A DNA stretch of 30,382 nt from an uncultured Lachnospiraceae bacterium (GCA_910585855.1 CAJUGZ010000012.1:1-30382); one strand, 5' to 3'. Numbered from the stretch's first letter, positions 1 through 8,697 are shown. Program-made: numbers and translations. The notes: generated by a model not told the origin, from the letters alone.

Positions 1-39
1 TTTTTCACATACTGCTTCTATGCAGTGTGTGAAAAAAAA
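1..39. repeat. Short inverted repeat at left edge
   Basis: The arms TTTTTCACATACTGC and GCAGTGTGTGAAAAA pair around a 6-nt loop, with one G-T wobble. On both strands the T-run precedes the stem and the A-run follows it, which is the reverse of a normal intrinsic terminator. I therefore call it only an inverted repeat. It may belong to the 3' region of a gene left of the window. Confidence 0.5.
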
Positions 40-416
40 GGAGCGTGTTTAGCCCACATTTGTATTGGAACGGGATTGTTTTGTGGCAGATGAAATTGTT
101 TGGGATGTTTGTTATGTTTTGGCTGCCATGTGGGCGAATTGCGCTCCGGTCTGTCCGGTTGGATGCATGGAAAGGCAGAAGTCTTAGAACTTCTTACTTT
201 TTGGAAACGTGGAACAGCAGGCGAACCACCGTTTTCCAATTTGGCGTCCTATAAAAAACAACCCTTTCCGGCATCATCCTATTTCCCAAACTCTAATTGC
301 AGCAGAAATAAATATCTTCTTGCCGTAAGGTAGGAGGGCGTGGTATAATAGGTTCGATAATAAATGATTATATCATAGATATAAACTATAAGAGATGAAA
401 ACAGGCGGTATAAAAC
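40..416. other. Gene-less leader region with nested inverted repeats
   Basis: No convincing gene is present; the short open frames have no good ribosome binding site or family resemblance. Nested complementary arms are visible: GGAGCG (40-45) with CGCTCC (142-147), and GCCCACAT (52-59) with ATGTGGGC (128-135), separated by a symmetric 6x6 internal loop. A smaller hairpin, AGAAGT/ACTTCT (177-194), is followed by a weak T-run. The layout would suit a structured RNA or a leader, but I recognise no known riboswitch or ncRNA. A promoter for the next gene lies at 320-349. Confidence 0.35.
320..349 (+). promoter_or_regulatory. Predicted sigma-A promoter for the 417-7319 operon
   Basis: TTGCCG (320-325), an 18-bp spacer and a perfect TATAAT (344-349) preceded by TGG (extended -10). 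It lies about 70 bp upstream of the first start codon. Nothing comparable is seen between the three genes, so they are probably transcribed from here. Confidence 0.55.
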
Positions 417-3400
417 ATGAGGACGAAGATAGGTAAACTGGCAAAAGGGATATTTGATAAAACAACTCCTGAACTTACAATTTCTATAGAAACGATTCAA
501 ATGCTGCTTCCTGCAGAAGGTACAGCATTGGGAAGCTTTTCTATTGACAGCCAGAATGGGATTGATGCTCGTGGGTTGCTTTATTCGGACAGTGCCTATC
601 TGGTATTGAAAGAGAGTGGTTTTATCGGAACTCATGCTGTCATTCATTATGAAGTACAGGCAAAAGGAGTAAAACCGGGAAAGCGGTTAAAAGGGGCAGT
701 TCAGATTGTTTCGGATGCAGGAGAAATAGCAGTTCCTTATGAAATTTTGGTAGAAGAACCCTATTTAGACAGTTCAATGGGAAAGATTAAAAATTTGTTT
801 CATTTTACAAATTTGGTGAAGAATCATTATGAAGAGGCGCTGACGTTATTTTTTTCTTCTGGATTTTCTCAGATTTTATTGGCTAGGTTTTCGAAGGAAC
901 GGACGATATATGAGGCATTATGTCAGGGGATTTCTCCAAAGACAGCGATGGAGGAATTCCTTGTTTGTGTCAGTAAGAAATCTCGTATTAATTTAATGTT
1001 AGAAGAGGATCGGCGGGAGTACTTGGATTTTATACAGACAATTGGGGATGGTTTGGAGATACAAAAAGATACTTGGGGTTATTTAGAAGTTGAAGTTTAT
1101 ACGGACGGGGATTTTCTTTTTGTAGATCGCAATCGATTTAGTACAGAGGATTTTGCAGGAAACAATTTTACTTTGCCCTATCAGATTGAAGAGAGCAGAG
1201 TACATGCAGGCTATAATTTTGGAAAGATTTATTTAGAAACGCCATATCAAAGTCTGTCATATGAGATTTTGGTGTATCGTTCGAAAGAAAAGGAGAGTCA
1301 TAGTCTGGACTGGAAAAAGGGAATCTGTCAGCTTTGCAGGCTGTACTTTGCTTTTCGGCTTCATGAAATTACAACGGATATCTGGTGTCGGGATTCCTTT
1401 GAAACGATTGCAAAGATGAAACGAATGGATACAGGAGATATTTTTATACAGCTTTTGGAAATACAGGTTTGGATTACCATGCGCCGTACAAAAGAGGCAG
1501 CGGGAAAACTCTCTGTAATTGCCGAATGGATTGTTCCAAATCGGGAGGAAGAGCCATTTTTATATAGTTATTATCTCTATGTCTATACACTTTTGACCAG
1601 AGATGGTTTGTTTGCTAAAGATGCTGTGGCACAGGTAAAGGAACTCTATGAAAAACATCCGAAAGACAGCAGGATGCTGTGGGTGATTTTATATTTAGAT
1701 GAAGAGTGTGCGGTAAATAAAAGTCTTCGTTTGGCATGGATTAAGGAGCAGTCTTTTACCGGAAGCAACAGTTCTTTTTTGTATTATGAGGCTTGTATGG
1801 TAATGAATGAACAGCCGGCTTTGATTCGGGTATTGGATACGTTTGAACTTCGAACGGTATGGTGGGGAATTTCCCGTGGATTGTTAAATGAAAAGGCGGC
1901 TTTGCAGGTAGCAGATTTGGCATTGACGGAACAGGGATATCAGCCGCTTTTGATACAGATCTTAAAGGTAATTTATCAAAATTATCGAAGCCGGACAGCA
2001 TTGGAGGCATTGATGTCGCAGCTTATCCGAAATTCCAGACTGGAACAGAAAAATTTTATCTGGTTTCAGGAAGGAGTGCAGCGCCAGATTACAATGACCG
2101 GATTATATGAGGCATATATGAATACACTTCCCTATCATTTTCAAGGAGAGCTTCCAAAGTCGGTGCAGCTTTATTTTATCTATGATCAGGCATTGGATGA
2201 GGGGCGAAAGGAACTGCTTTACAGCAATATTATTGCACATGGAACGGAAAATCCGGCTATGCTTCGCAGTTATCTTCCGGCAATGGAACAGTTTGCAGAA
2301 GAACAGCTTCGAAGAGGGCGTATCAGTAAAAAACTGTCCAGGATTTATTTAGGAGTGCTTTCCTCTGCTATGCTGGATGAAACGATTGCAGAGAAACTTC
2401 CGGCAATTCTTCTGACAAGACGGCTGCGCTGCCAGAATGAAAAGGTATGCTATGTGGTGGTTCGTCATAAGGAGCTAGACTGTGAGTGGAGGCTGCCTTT
2501 GGAAAACGGAGAAGTGTATTTTCCAGTTTATACTTCTGACTGTGCCGTGGTATTTGAAGATGCATTTGGCAGGCGTTTCTGGGAGCATACCGAGTATCAG
2601 ACAGAGGATTTAATCAAAGACAGAAAGTTAATGAAGGAATGTCTGCGGCTTTATGAAGGAGATATTTGGCTTTGGCTTTATATTTATGAGCGTGGTATGA
2701 ACGATTTGCCAAAGGAACAAGATCAGATGGATCTTTTAAAAAAGACGGCATCCGTTTCTCTTTTAAAGAAGAACTATCGAAGCGAATTAATACAGCATAT
2801 TTTGGACTATTATATGGAGAACTATGAAGGAGAGAAGTTAGAGTTATATTTAGACTCTGTTTATCATGAACCATTAGAAGCAAAGGAAAGCAGTCAGATT
2901 ATTGAACTGTTGATTATTCGGATGATGTATGAGGATGCATGGGAAATGGTAAGCAGTTATGGGGCAGAGCAGGTTTCTCCCAATCGTCTTTTGCGTCTTT
3001 TGATTTATCAGATTCGCCGGATGCAGATGGCAGAAGATGAAGCACTGCTAGAAGCATGTATCAGTGTCTATCAGAGAGGAAAGTATGAAGAAACGGTTTT
3101 AACTTACTTGGTACAGTATTATAAAAATACTACTGAAGAAATGTGTCGGCTTTGGCGGGCAGCGGTAGATTTTGAAATGGATACGGCAGAGTTAGAGGAA
3201 CGGATTTTGGTTCAGGTGATGTTTACCGGAAACTTTGTATCTGATATAGAAGAAATTTTTTCTTCCTATTATAAAGACGGCAGAAGTCAAATGGTAAAAG
3301 AAGCCTATTTTGCTTGTCAGTCTTATCGATATTTTGTAAAAGGAATAGCGATAGATCAAAAGATTTTTCAATATTTGGGACGAGAGTATCAACTGCAGAA

Positions 3401-3956
3401 AACGATACTTTTGATTGATCAAATGGCACTTCTTTTATGGCTGTCAGAAAAAGAGATGAATACAGATGCGGAAAAGAGGATTGCGGGACAGATGGTGGAA
3501 AATCTTTTGCTAAGCGGAAAGTATTTTTCTTTTTATCAGAGATTGGGAGAGAGGATTTTGCTGCCGTTTGCACTGCGGGATAAGACCATACTAGAGTATC
3601 GGACACAGCCCGGCAGTAAAGTCAGTCTGCACTATTGTTTAAATTCGGAAGAGAGGGAACGAGTTGAGCAGATGGAGCATATCTATGAGGGAATCTATGG
3701 AAAACAGTTGATTTTATTTTATGGGGAGAAACTGCGGTATTCGATTTCTGAGGAAAATGAAACGATATGCGGACGAACGGAAAACAATGCAATTCCTGTC
3801 AGTCATTGGAACAGTGTCTATGGAGAGAATCGTTACGGAATGTTAAATGATATGTGTGCTTCCGTAGAAATGCAGGACGAACAGACTTTGGCAGAACTGA
3901 TGGAACATTATTTAAAAAAGCAAAAGCTGATAGAAAAGAACAGTACACTAATGTGA
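417..3956 (+). CDS. DUF5717-like large protein of unknown function
   Basis: A 1179-residue protein starting at ATG 417 with AGGCGG 8 nt upstream. It resembles in size, neighbourhood and style the Lachnospiraceae DUF5717 proteins, which have no assigned function. Residues 15-115 look beta-rich and may form an immunoglobulin-like N-terminal region. The middle, about 130-950, is rich in helices with many aromatic and acidic residues, like a helical-repeat scaffold. I see no signal peptide, membrane segment or catalytic motif, so it is probably cytoplasmic. The next gene begins about 10 bp after its stop, with the ribosome binding site at the stop codon, which implies translational coupling. GC content looks higher than in the glycan island. 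Confidence is high that it is a gene and moderate for the family; function is unknown. Confidence 0.85.
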   Translation: MRTKIGKLAKGIFDKTTPELTISIETIQMLLPAEGTALGSFSIDSQNGIDARGLLYSDSAYLVLKESGFIGTHAVIHYEVQAKGVKPGKRLKGAVQIVSDAGEIAVPYEILVEEPYLDSSMGKIKNLFHFTNLVKNHYEEALTLFFSSGFSQILLARFSKERTIYEALCQGISPKTAMEEFLVCVSKKSRINLMLEEDRREYLDFIQTIGDGLEIQKDTWGYLEVEVYTDGDFLFVDRNRFSTEDFAGNNFTLPYQIEESRVHAGYNFGKIYLETPYQSLSYEILVYRSKEKESHSLDWKKGICQLCRLYFAFRLHEITTDIWCRDSFETIAKMKRMDTGDIFIQLLEIQVWITMRRTKEAAGKLSVIAEWIVPNREEEPFLYSYYLYVYTLLTRDGLFAKDAVAQVKELYEKHPKDSRMLWVILYLDEECAVNKSLRLAWIKEQSFTGSNSSFLYYEACMVMNEQPALIRVLDTFELRTVWWGISRGLLNEKAALQVADLALTEQGYQPLLIQILKVIYQNYRSRTALEALMSQLIRNSRLEQKNFIWFQEGVQRQITMTGLYEAYMNTLPYHFQGELPKSVQLYFIYDQALDEGRKELLYSNIIAHGTENPAMLRSYLPAMEQFAEEQLRRGRISKKLSRIYLGVLSSAMLDETIAEKLPAILLTRRLRCQNEKVCYVVVRHKELDCEWRLPLENGEVYFPVYTSDCAVVFEDAFGRRFWEHTEYQTEDLIKDRKLMKECLRLYEGDIWLWLYIYERGMNDLPKEQDQMDLLKKTASVSLLKKNYRSELIQHILDYYMENYEGEKLELYLDSVYHEPLEAKESSQIIELLIIRMMYEDAWEMVSSYGAEQVSPNRLLRLLIYQIRRMQMAEDEALLEACISVYQRGKYEETVLTYLVQYYKNTTEEMCRLWRAAVDFEMDTAELEERILVQVMFTGNFVSDIEEIFSSYYKDGRSQMVKEAYFACQSYRYFVKGIAIDQKIFQYLGREYQLQKTILLIDQMALLLWLSEKEMNTDAEKRIAGQMVENLLLSGKYFSFYQRLGERILLPFALRDKTILEYRTQPGSKVSLHYCLNSEERERVEQMEHIYEGIYGKQLILFYGEKLRYSISEENETICGRTENNAIPVSHWNSVYGENRYGMLNDMCASVEMQDEQTLAELMEHYLKKQKLIEKNSTLM

Positions 3957-3966
3957 GGTGGAGAAG

Positions 3967-6114
3967 TTGGAAAAGAAACTGGTAGCAGGTTATGATATCC
4001 AAAAAGATGAAGTACAGCTTAGTTTTTATATTCAGGATCGAGAGGACGCCGAATCAGTCAGTCCTTTTACCGATCAGACCAACTATGAAATTCCTTATCT
4101 GCTTGCAAAGACAGAAGAGGGATGGGCAGTTGGAGAGGCAGCAAAAGAAGCGCAGCTTCATCAGACTGGAATAGTGGTTGACCAGCTTATTTTGCGGGTG
4201 CTTCATCAGGAAATGGAAGTGTTGGATGGTTATTCGGCAGAGGAATTATTAGAGATTTTTTTAAAGGAAACCTTATTTTTGATTCCCGGTGTAGAGATGA
4301 TTGGGCGGGAAGTGGATGCAGTGGCGCTTTCCCTTTGGGAACAGAATGGATTTTTATGGGATGTGCTGTTTCGCTGTCTGATGCGTTTGGGGATAAAGGA
4401 AAATTGTATTTTTGCAATGAGTGAGCAGGAAAGTGCTGCCTGTTATGCATTAAGCCGGACAAAAGAATTGTGGAAGCAGGATGTGTTATTTTTTGATTTT
4501 TCGAAAGAGCATTTTTTATGCAGAAAGCTTCATCGGGATCAAAAAGCAGGGGAAATGATTTTAGAGATGCAGGAGTGGGATTATTCGGAGCAGTTTATGA
4601 TTTCTATGTTGGAAACAGAAGAGGGCAGGCAGCAGGCGGATCGGGAGTTTTTGGAATTGTTGATGCAGCAGATTGTAAGACCGCCGGTAAGCTGTGTCTA
4701 TCTGATTGGAGAAGGATTTTGCCAAAAAGAAAATTGGACGGTGCGTTCTTTGCGCTATCTGTGCAGCAGAAAACGGGTCTTTTTGGGAAGAAATCTTTAT
4801 ACAAAGGGGGCTAGTCTGCGGGCTTATGATCATATTGCAGATCGGGTAATGGATACGCTGACCATGCGGATGAAAGGCTGTATACCGGTTAGCATTGGGA
4901 TTCGTGTATTTCAAAAAGGAGCAAAGAGGCTTTTGAATCTGGTAAAGGAAGGAAAAAACTGGTATCACGCAAAGGCAAAGATGGAAGGAATTTTAGACAA
5001 TACCACAGAGCTTTCTTTTGTAATTACAAGACAGGGGGTTGTAGGAAAGTTAGAGTATCTGCTTTCGCTTTCGGAGTTTCCTTATCGAGAGCCTAAAATG
5101 ACAAGAGTGGAACTTTCACTTTCTTTTTTATCAGAAGAAGAGGTTATGATTCAGGCAACAGATTTAGGATTTGGGCAGTATGCAGAGAGCAGCGGGGTGG
5201 TAATTCAAAGGAAACTGGTATTGTCGGAACTGATTTCGGAGATTGGAGAAAAGGAAGAAGAAAAAAGGGAAGAAAATAAAGAGGGCAGATTTTTATTGTG
5301 CAGCAGCAGACGAAGCCGTTCTCCCTATGAAGCAGAAGAGAGCAGACAGGCATTGTATTCGATTGATGAAATTTGTTATTATCTGTATCACAATGCTTAT
5401 TTATTGGAGGTGACATTTTTTCAGCCTAAATTAATTGACTTTATCCGCAACAACTTGGATATGAATTTGCTGGCGGATAAGTTGGAGTATGTAAAGAAAA
5501 AGGAATTTCCTTTAGAAAAATATATTGCTGCAGTAATGGAGAGTACGGGATATTATGAGGAAGCAGAGTGGAAGAGGATGCAGGAAAAATTGGCTTATTT
5601 TGGAACGCAAAGCAGAGAAGAGCGCCTGAAACTATTAGGAGATATGTATTTGACAGAGCGAAGATTTGCACAGGCACGGAATCAATATCAGATGCTTTTG
5701 AATTTGGAGGCATCTTCTGGGGAGTCAAAGGAGTTTTTTAGTTTGGTGTATCACAATATCGGTGTGCTTTATATGGAATTGTTTTATTTTGAAGAGGCTT
5801 CTGGATATTTTAAACAGGCATATGAGTATGCACCGCAGGAAGAGATTTTAAAAAAACTTTTGCTGGTATTGAAACTTGCTGGTATGGAAGTGGATTATGC
5901 TGAGTGGAGAAATCGGGCAGCAAAAGGACAGGCAGACGAATGGGAGAGAGAATGGAAGAAACTGGAAGAGGAAGCGATTGAGGACGATAGAAACTATCTG
6001 GCAGCAGAGGCATTTCGCTGGAAAAGGCAGAGAAATCCGGGACAGTTTGAGGCATATGCAAAAAAGCAGCTTCAGGAGTGGATGGAAGAGTATCGCTATG
6101 AGATGGAAGGTTGA
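3967..6114 (+). CDS. DUF5716-like protein with actin/Hsp70-type fold features
   Basis: A 715-residue protein. I chose TTG at 3967 because GAGGTG (3955-3960) sits 6 nt upstream; the in-frame GTG at 3958 lies inside that Shine-Dalgarno sequence and has none of its own. The N-terminal ~400 residues resemble an actin/Hsp70-like ATPase: a VAGYDI phosphate-1-like start, an EQESAACYAL segment like an adenosine-contact helix, a VYLIGEGF segment, and KGASLRA like the late nucleotide-binding loop. The C-terminal part (about 480-715) is helical and TPR-like, including an NQYQMLLNLE...NIGVLYMEL stretch. It lies between the DUF5717-like protein and the membrane coiled-coil protein. ATPase activity is inferred from weak motifs only. 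A chaperone-like or scaffold role with its neighbours is possible. Confidence 0.8.
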   Translation: MEKKLVAGYDIQKDEVQLSFYIQDREDAESVSPFTDQTNYEIPYLLAKTEEGWAVGEAAKEAQLHQTGIVVDQLILRVLHQEMEVLDGYSAEELLEIFLKETLFLIPGVEMIGREVDAVALSLWEQNGFLWDVLFRCLMRLGIKENCIFAMSEQESAACYALSRTKELWKQDVLFFDFSKEHFLCRKLHRDQKAGEMILEMQEWDYSEQFMISMLETEEGRQQADREFLELLMQQIVRPPVSCVYLIGEGFCQKENWTVRSLRYLCSRKRVFLGRNLYTKGASLRAYDHIADRVMDTLTMRMKGCIPVSIGIRVFQKGAKRLLNLVKEGKNWYHAKAKMEGILDNTTELSFVITRQGVVGKLEYLLSLSEFPYREPKMTRVELSLSFLSEEEVMIQATDLGFGQYAESSGVVIQRKLVLSELISEIGEKEEEKREENKEGRFLLCSSRRSRSPYEAEESRQALYSIDEICYYLYHNAYLLEVTFFQPKLIDFIRNNLDMNLLADKLEYVKKKEFPLEKYIAAVMESTGYYEEAEWKRMQEKLAYFGTQSREERLKLLGDMYLTERRFAQARNQYQMLLNLEASSGESKEFFSLVYHNIGVLYMELFYFEEASGYFKQAYEYAPQEEILKKLLLVLKLAGMEVDYAEWRNRAAKGQADEWEREWKKLEEEAIEDDRNYLAAEAFRWKRQRNPGQFEAYAKKQLQEWMEEYRYEMEG

Positions 6115-6122
6115 GGAAAAAT

Positions 6123-7319
6123 ATGGGATTTTTTAAAAAACTTTTTAAGAGAAAAGAAAAGGATTCTCTTGAAGGAAAACCAACGATTGAAGAATATTTG
6201 GGTGTGGATGCCAAGGAAGGCGGGAAAAGCAGTTATACTAGATTAGAGGTGCAGAAAGCCTGTCAGATGAGTAGTGAACAGGAGTGCTTTGAGTATCTGA
6301 AAAATCTGGATGAACAGAAAAAAATAGCAAAACGGCAGCTTTCAGAATTGAAGGAAGAGTATGGAAGAATTGGCAGTGTATTGAATGATGTGACGAAAAT
6401 TGAGAGGATAGAGGAAAAAGATCGAATAGAACTTTTGGAAGCGGCAGCGGAGATTGAGGAAATTAATAAAGAAAGAAAGAAATTTCAGAGTACGGAAAGT
6501 AAGATTAGTGAAAAACAGTATCAAAAAATGGAGGAGTATGGGGAATCGATTCGTTCGATGATGGCACAGTTAGATGAAGATGAAAAATATGCACATGTTT
6601 TGGAACAGGATATGCGGCATTTGGAGGCAGAAAAGACTTCCATTCGCTATGAGAAGGATGAACTGCAGTCGAAAAAGGTAATTGCAAAGAAGGCGGTGGA
6701 ATGGTCGGTTGTACTGTTGGGAATTAGTATTTTGTTTTATTTGGTCTGTATGGTGATTTTGAAAGAGGATTATGAAAATTTTCTTTATATTATGCTGGGT
6801 GTGGTTGGGGTACTTTTGACGGGGACTTTTTTGGTCTATCAGGGGGCGGTGCAGGAACTGCGGATAGCGGATCGAAAGCTGAATAAAGCGATTTTGCTTT
6901 TAAATCGGGTGAAGGCACGGTATGTGATGACAGTAAATAGTATTCAGTATCAGTATGCAAAGTATGAGGTGAGCAGTGCTTATGAATTGAATTATATTTG
7001 GGGGCTTTATTTGGAGGAGAAGAAAAATAGAGAGAAGTATCGTGCTAGTTCGGATCGGCTGCATAAAGCAGAGATGGGGGTAATTGGGATTTTGACAGAG
7101 TATATGGTGGAGCAGCCTCGATTTTGGATTGGGTATGCAAAGGCATTGCTGGATGCACGGGAGATGGTGGAGGTGCGGCATGATTTAAATGGGAGGAGGA
7201 AGATGCTTCGGGAGAGTATGGAAGGGAATCGGACGTTTTTAGAGGCAGCGGAAACCGAGAAAAAGAAGCTGGCGCAGATGAATCCAGAGTATGCACAGGC
7301 GATTTTGGCGGGGCATTAA
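6123..7319 (+). CDS. Coiled-coil protein with two central membrane segments
   Basis: A 398-residue protein. ATG 6123 is preferred because GAGGA lies 5 nt upstream; a TTG at 6111 overlaps the previous stop but lacks a ribosome binding site. After a basic N-terminus (GFFKKLFKRKEK), residues ~55-185 are strongly charged and predicted coiled coil (E, K, R and Q rich). Two hydrophobic stretches follow at about 194-214 and 222-244, joined by a short acidic loop, and a second charged helical region runs to the end. This suggests a membrane hairpin with both coiled-coil arms on the cytoplasmic side. It is the last gene of the three-gene operon and probably anchors its partners at the membrane. I recognise no named family. 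Confidence 0.8.
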   Translation: MGFFKKLFKRKEKDSLEGKPTIEEYLGVDAKEGGKSSYTRLEVQKACQMSSEQECFEYLKNLDEQKKIAKRQLSELKEEYGRIGSVLNDVTKIERIEEKDRIELLEAAAEIEEINKERKKFQSTESKISEKQYQKMEEYGESIRSMMAQLDEDEKYAHVLEQDMRHLEAEKTSIRYEKDELQSKKVIAKKAVEWSVVLLGISILFYLVCMVILKEDYENFLYIMLGVVGVLLTGTFLVYQGAVQELRIADRKLNKAILLLNRVKARYVMTVNSIQYQYAKYEVSSAYELNYIWGLYLEEKKNREKYRASSDRLHKAEMGVIGILTEYMVEQPRFWIGYAKALLDAREMVEVRHDLNGRRKMLRESMEGNRTFLEAAETEKKKLAQMNPEYAQAILAGH

Positions 7320-7342
7320 AATGGGGGGAGGCTGGAGGGGAC

Positions 7343-7483
7343 GCCGAAAGCCGAAGGGAGCTCTATTCCGGGCCCGCTCTCGCTTAGCATTTCCTCGTAG
7401 CGGACACATAAGGTGCGAAAATACCGTGCTTAAGTGCCGACGGGAAATGATGACCCTGCATAGAGCTCCCTTCGGCTTTCGGC
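7343..7483. repeat. GC-rich palindromic intergenic element with 24-bp perfect inverted repeat
   Basis: Arms at 7343-7366 and 7460-7483 are exact reverse complements over 24 bp, separated by 93 bp. The interior contains further pairing (CATTTCC with GGAAATG) and is markedly more GC-rich than the flanks. It has the look of a small non-coding repeat family (MITE or REP-like), though I cannot count copies from one window. It begins 24 bp after the preceding stop codon and could also act as a transcription terminator for that operon or for transcription arriving from the right. An 83-codon open frame across it starts inside the upstream gene and looks spurious. Confidence 0.65.
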
Positions 7484-7872
7484 TGTGTACTCCAGATGGA
7501 AAAAGTAGTAAAATTAGAGCAGAGTTGTTTTTTAAATGGTAGGATGGATTTTAAAAGAGAAAAAGGTGACTGTCATGTTGAAAGATAGTGTATCGTATAA
7601 CTGCTTTTGGTGTTTTGGGAAAGGGTTATATTGGGGATATGCTTTTGATTAACTTGGCAGTTTTTTTGTGGCTGGTGGTTGTTTTAGGGCGACTTTTTAT
7701 AATATTGTAATTAGGAATTTTTTGTTTTAATTTGGAAAAAGCGAGTTTTTAGGAATAGTTTTTTATGGATAGGAGATACTATTAGCAGATGATAAAACAG
7801 AACGTAATAAAAAAAGTGATGATAGATGGTTTAAAAAAGCGGGAAAGAGGGAAGAATATAAGAAAGAAATTA
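7484..7872. other. Intergenic AT-rich stretch, no confident gene
   Basis: No gene with a ribosome binding site is seen. Two overlapping mini-frames exist (7575-7652, 25 codons; 7639-7710, 23 hydrophobic codons), neither with a good Shine-Dalgarno. In the present orientation, transcription from the sigma-28 promoter at 7919-7945 would run leftwards into this stretch and reach no gene. Confidence 0.4.
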
Positions 7873-7874
7873 GG

Positions 7875-7902
7875 ATGTAACATTTTTTAGAAAATGTTAC
7901 AT
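7875..7902. repeat. Left inverted repeat of the predicted invertible segment (recombinase core site)
   Basis: The 28-nt site has outer arms ATGTAACA and TGTTACAT around an asymmetric A/T core. Its reverse complement matches the site at 9667-9694 at 27 of 28 positions; the direct alignment matches 25 of 28. The palindromic arms plus asymmetric centre are what a tyrosine recombinase core site looks like. Locally, the outer GGAT/ATCC extends the palindrome to 7873-7904, so it could also fold as a hairpin in RNA. Confidence 0.8.
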
Positions 7903-7918
7903 CCTTGTTCTGCCTATT

Positions 7919-7945
7919 ATATCGGTTGATACGGAAAATAGTTTA
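7919..7945 (-). promoter_or_regulatory. Predicted sigma-28 (SigD/FliA) promoter facing out of the left end
   Basis: Read on the minus strand: TAAA (7945-7942), a 15-bp spacer, then ACCGATAT (7926-7919). This differs at one base from the Bacillus SigD consensus TAAA-N15-GCCGATAT. Transcription would start near 7912 and cross the left repeat, away from the flagellin. After inversion it would occupy 9624-9650 on the plus strand, about 125 bp upstream of csrA. No gene in its present path uses it. Confidence 0.7.
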
Positions 7946-8070
7946 GAGAGATTTTAAATTTTTTTTAAAGTAAGAGAATAGGAAATTTTTTATATTAGAA
8001 AATTTTCTGGAATACATAACATTTAGAGTGTTTTATAAACTAAAATTCTGGTGTTTTAAGAAAGCTATAA

Positions 8071-8099
8071 TTGGAAATAGGCAGTAGTTATGGTATAAT
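8071..8099 (+). promoter_or_regulatory. Sigma-A promoter of the coiled-coil cargo gene
   Basis: TTGGAA (8071-8076), a 17-bp spacer and TATAAT (8094-8099) with an upstream TGG. The start codon is 31 bp downstream with AGGAGGG at 8117-8123. This is the cleanest sigma-A promoter in the window. Confidence 0.75.
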
Positions 8100-8130
8100 A
8101 CTCTTATCTTGAAATTAGGAGGGTATTATT

Positions 8131-8697
8131 ATGGTAGATCAGGAATTATTGTCGGCGTTGTCAGATATGCTGGATGTAAAATTTAAAATAGAATTAACGC
8201 CGATTAAAGAACAAATGACGAGTTTAGAAGGGCGAATGACCAATTTGGAAGAAGATGTTGTAAGTATTAAAAAAGACATCAGTGGCATGAAAAAAGATAT
8301 TGTTGAGTTAAAAGAAGATGTGACAGGATTAAAAGAAGATGTTGTTAAGCTCAAAGAAGATGTGACAGGATTAAAAGAGGATGTTGTTAAGCTCAAAGAA
8401 GATGTGACAGGATTAAAAGAGGATGTTGTTAAACTGAAAGAAGACATGACGGGATTAAAAGAGGATGTTTCGAATATGAAGGAGGATATTGTAAATCTTC
8501 AGGAAAATGTGGTTAAAATTAATTTGCATTTAGAAAATGTAACTGATCGAAATGTCCAAATTTTAGCAGAAAATTATCTTCCAGCTGCAAAAAGATATGA
8601 GGAAACTACTGCCAAAGTGGAGGCACTGGAAGCAGATATGGATAATGTTAAGAAAGTAGTTACGGAACATAGTAAAATTCTTAAAAGATTTGCATAA
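8131..8697 (+). CDS. Coiled-coil protein with tandem heptad repeats, cargo of the invertible segment
   Basis: A 188-residue protein with AGGAGGG 7 nt before ATG 8131. Residues ~56-111 are eight consecutive heptads of the type D-V-x-x-L-K-E, and the flanking regions (35-55, 112-135, 155-186) continue the coiled-coil pattern. There is no signal peptide, membrane segment or catalytic motif, and the protein is highly acidic and lysine-rich. It has its own promoter, is convergent with the recombinase, and is separated from it by a terminator. Being enclosed between the inverted repeats, it would flip together with the recombinase. Similar short coiled-coil hypothetical proteins are common in Lachnospiraceae. 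A role as a recombinase accessory or as unrelated cargo is equally possible. Confidence 0.85.
   Translation: MVDQELLSALSDMLDVKFKIELTPIKEQMTSLEGRMTNLEEDVVSIKKDISGMKKDIVELKEDVTGLKEDVVKLKEDVTGLKEDVVKLKEDVTGLKEDVVKLKEDMTGLKEDVSNMKEDIVNLQENVVKINLHLENVTDRNVQILAENYLPAAKRYEETTAKVEALEADMDNVKKVVTEHSKILKRFA
8296..8463 (+). repeat. Four tandem 42-bp coding repeats
   Basis: Four consecutive 42-bp units begin at 8296, 8338, 8380 and 8422, each starting GAT and encoding two heptads. The middle two are nearly identical in DNA, indicating recent slippage or duplication. Because 42 is a multiple of 3 and 7, unit gain or loss keeps both frame and heptad phase. Confidence 0.85.

Noticed and set aside
7291..7542. 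83-codon frame across the GC-rich palindromic element
   Set aside because: Starts inside the preceding gene and reads through both arms of the 24-bp inverted repeat; composition is arginine-rich and unlike a real protein.
7639..7710. 23-codon hydrophobic frame that looks like a single-membrane-segment peptide
   Set aside because: No Shine-Dalgarno, AT-rich surroundings, and an overlapping frame (7575-7652) of equal quality. Probably chance.
7873..7904. Left repeat as a simple terminator hairpin
   Set aside because: It can form a 14-bp stem, but there is no T-run after it and an inverted copy occurs at 9667-9694, so a recombination site explains it better.
8139..8447. 102-codon minus-strand frame opposite the coiled-coil gene
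   Set aside because: Its repeats mirror the 42-bp units of the plus-strand gene, which has the promoter and ribosome binding site.
8296..8463. Tandem 42-bp units as a CRISPR-like array
   Set aside because: Units are contiguous with no spacers and encode in-frame heptads.
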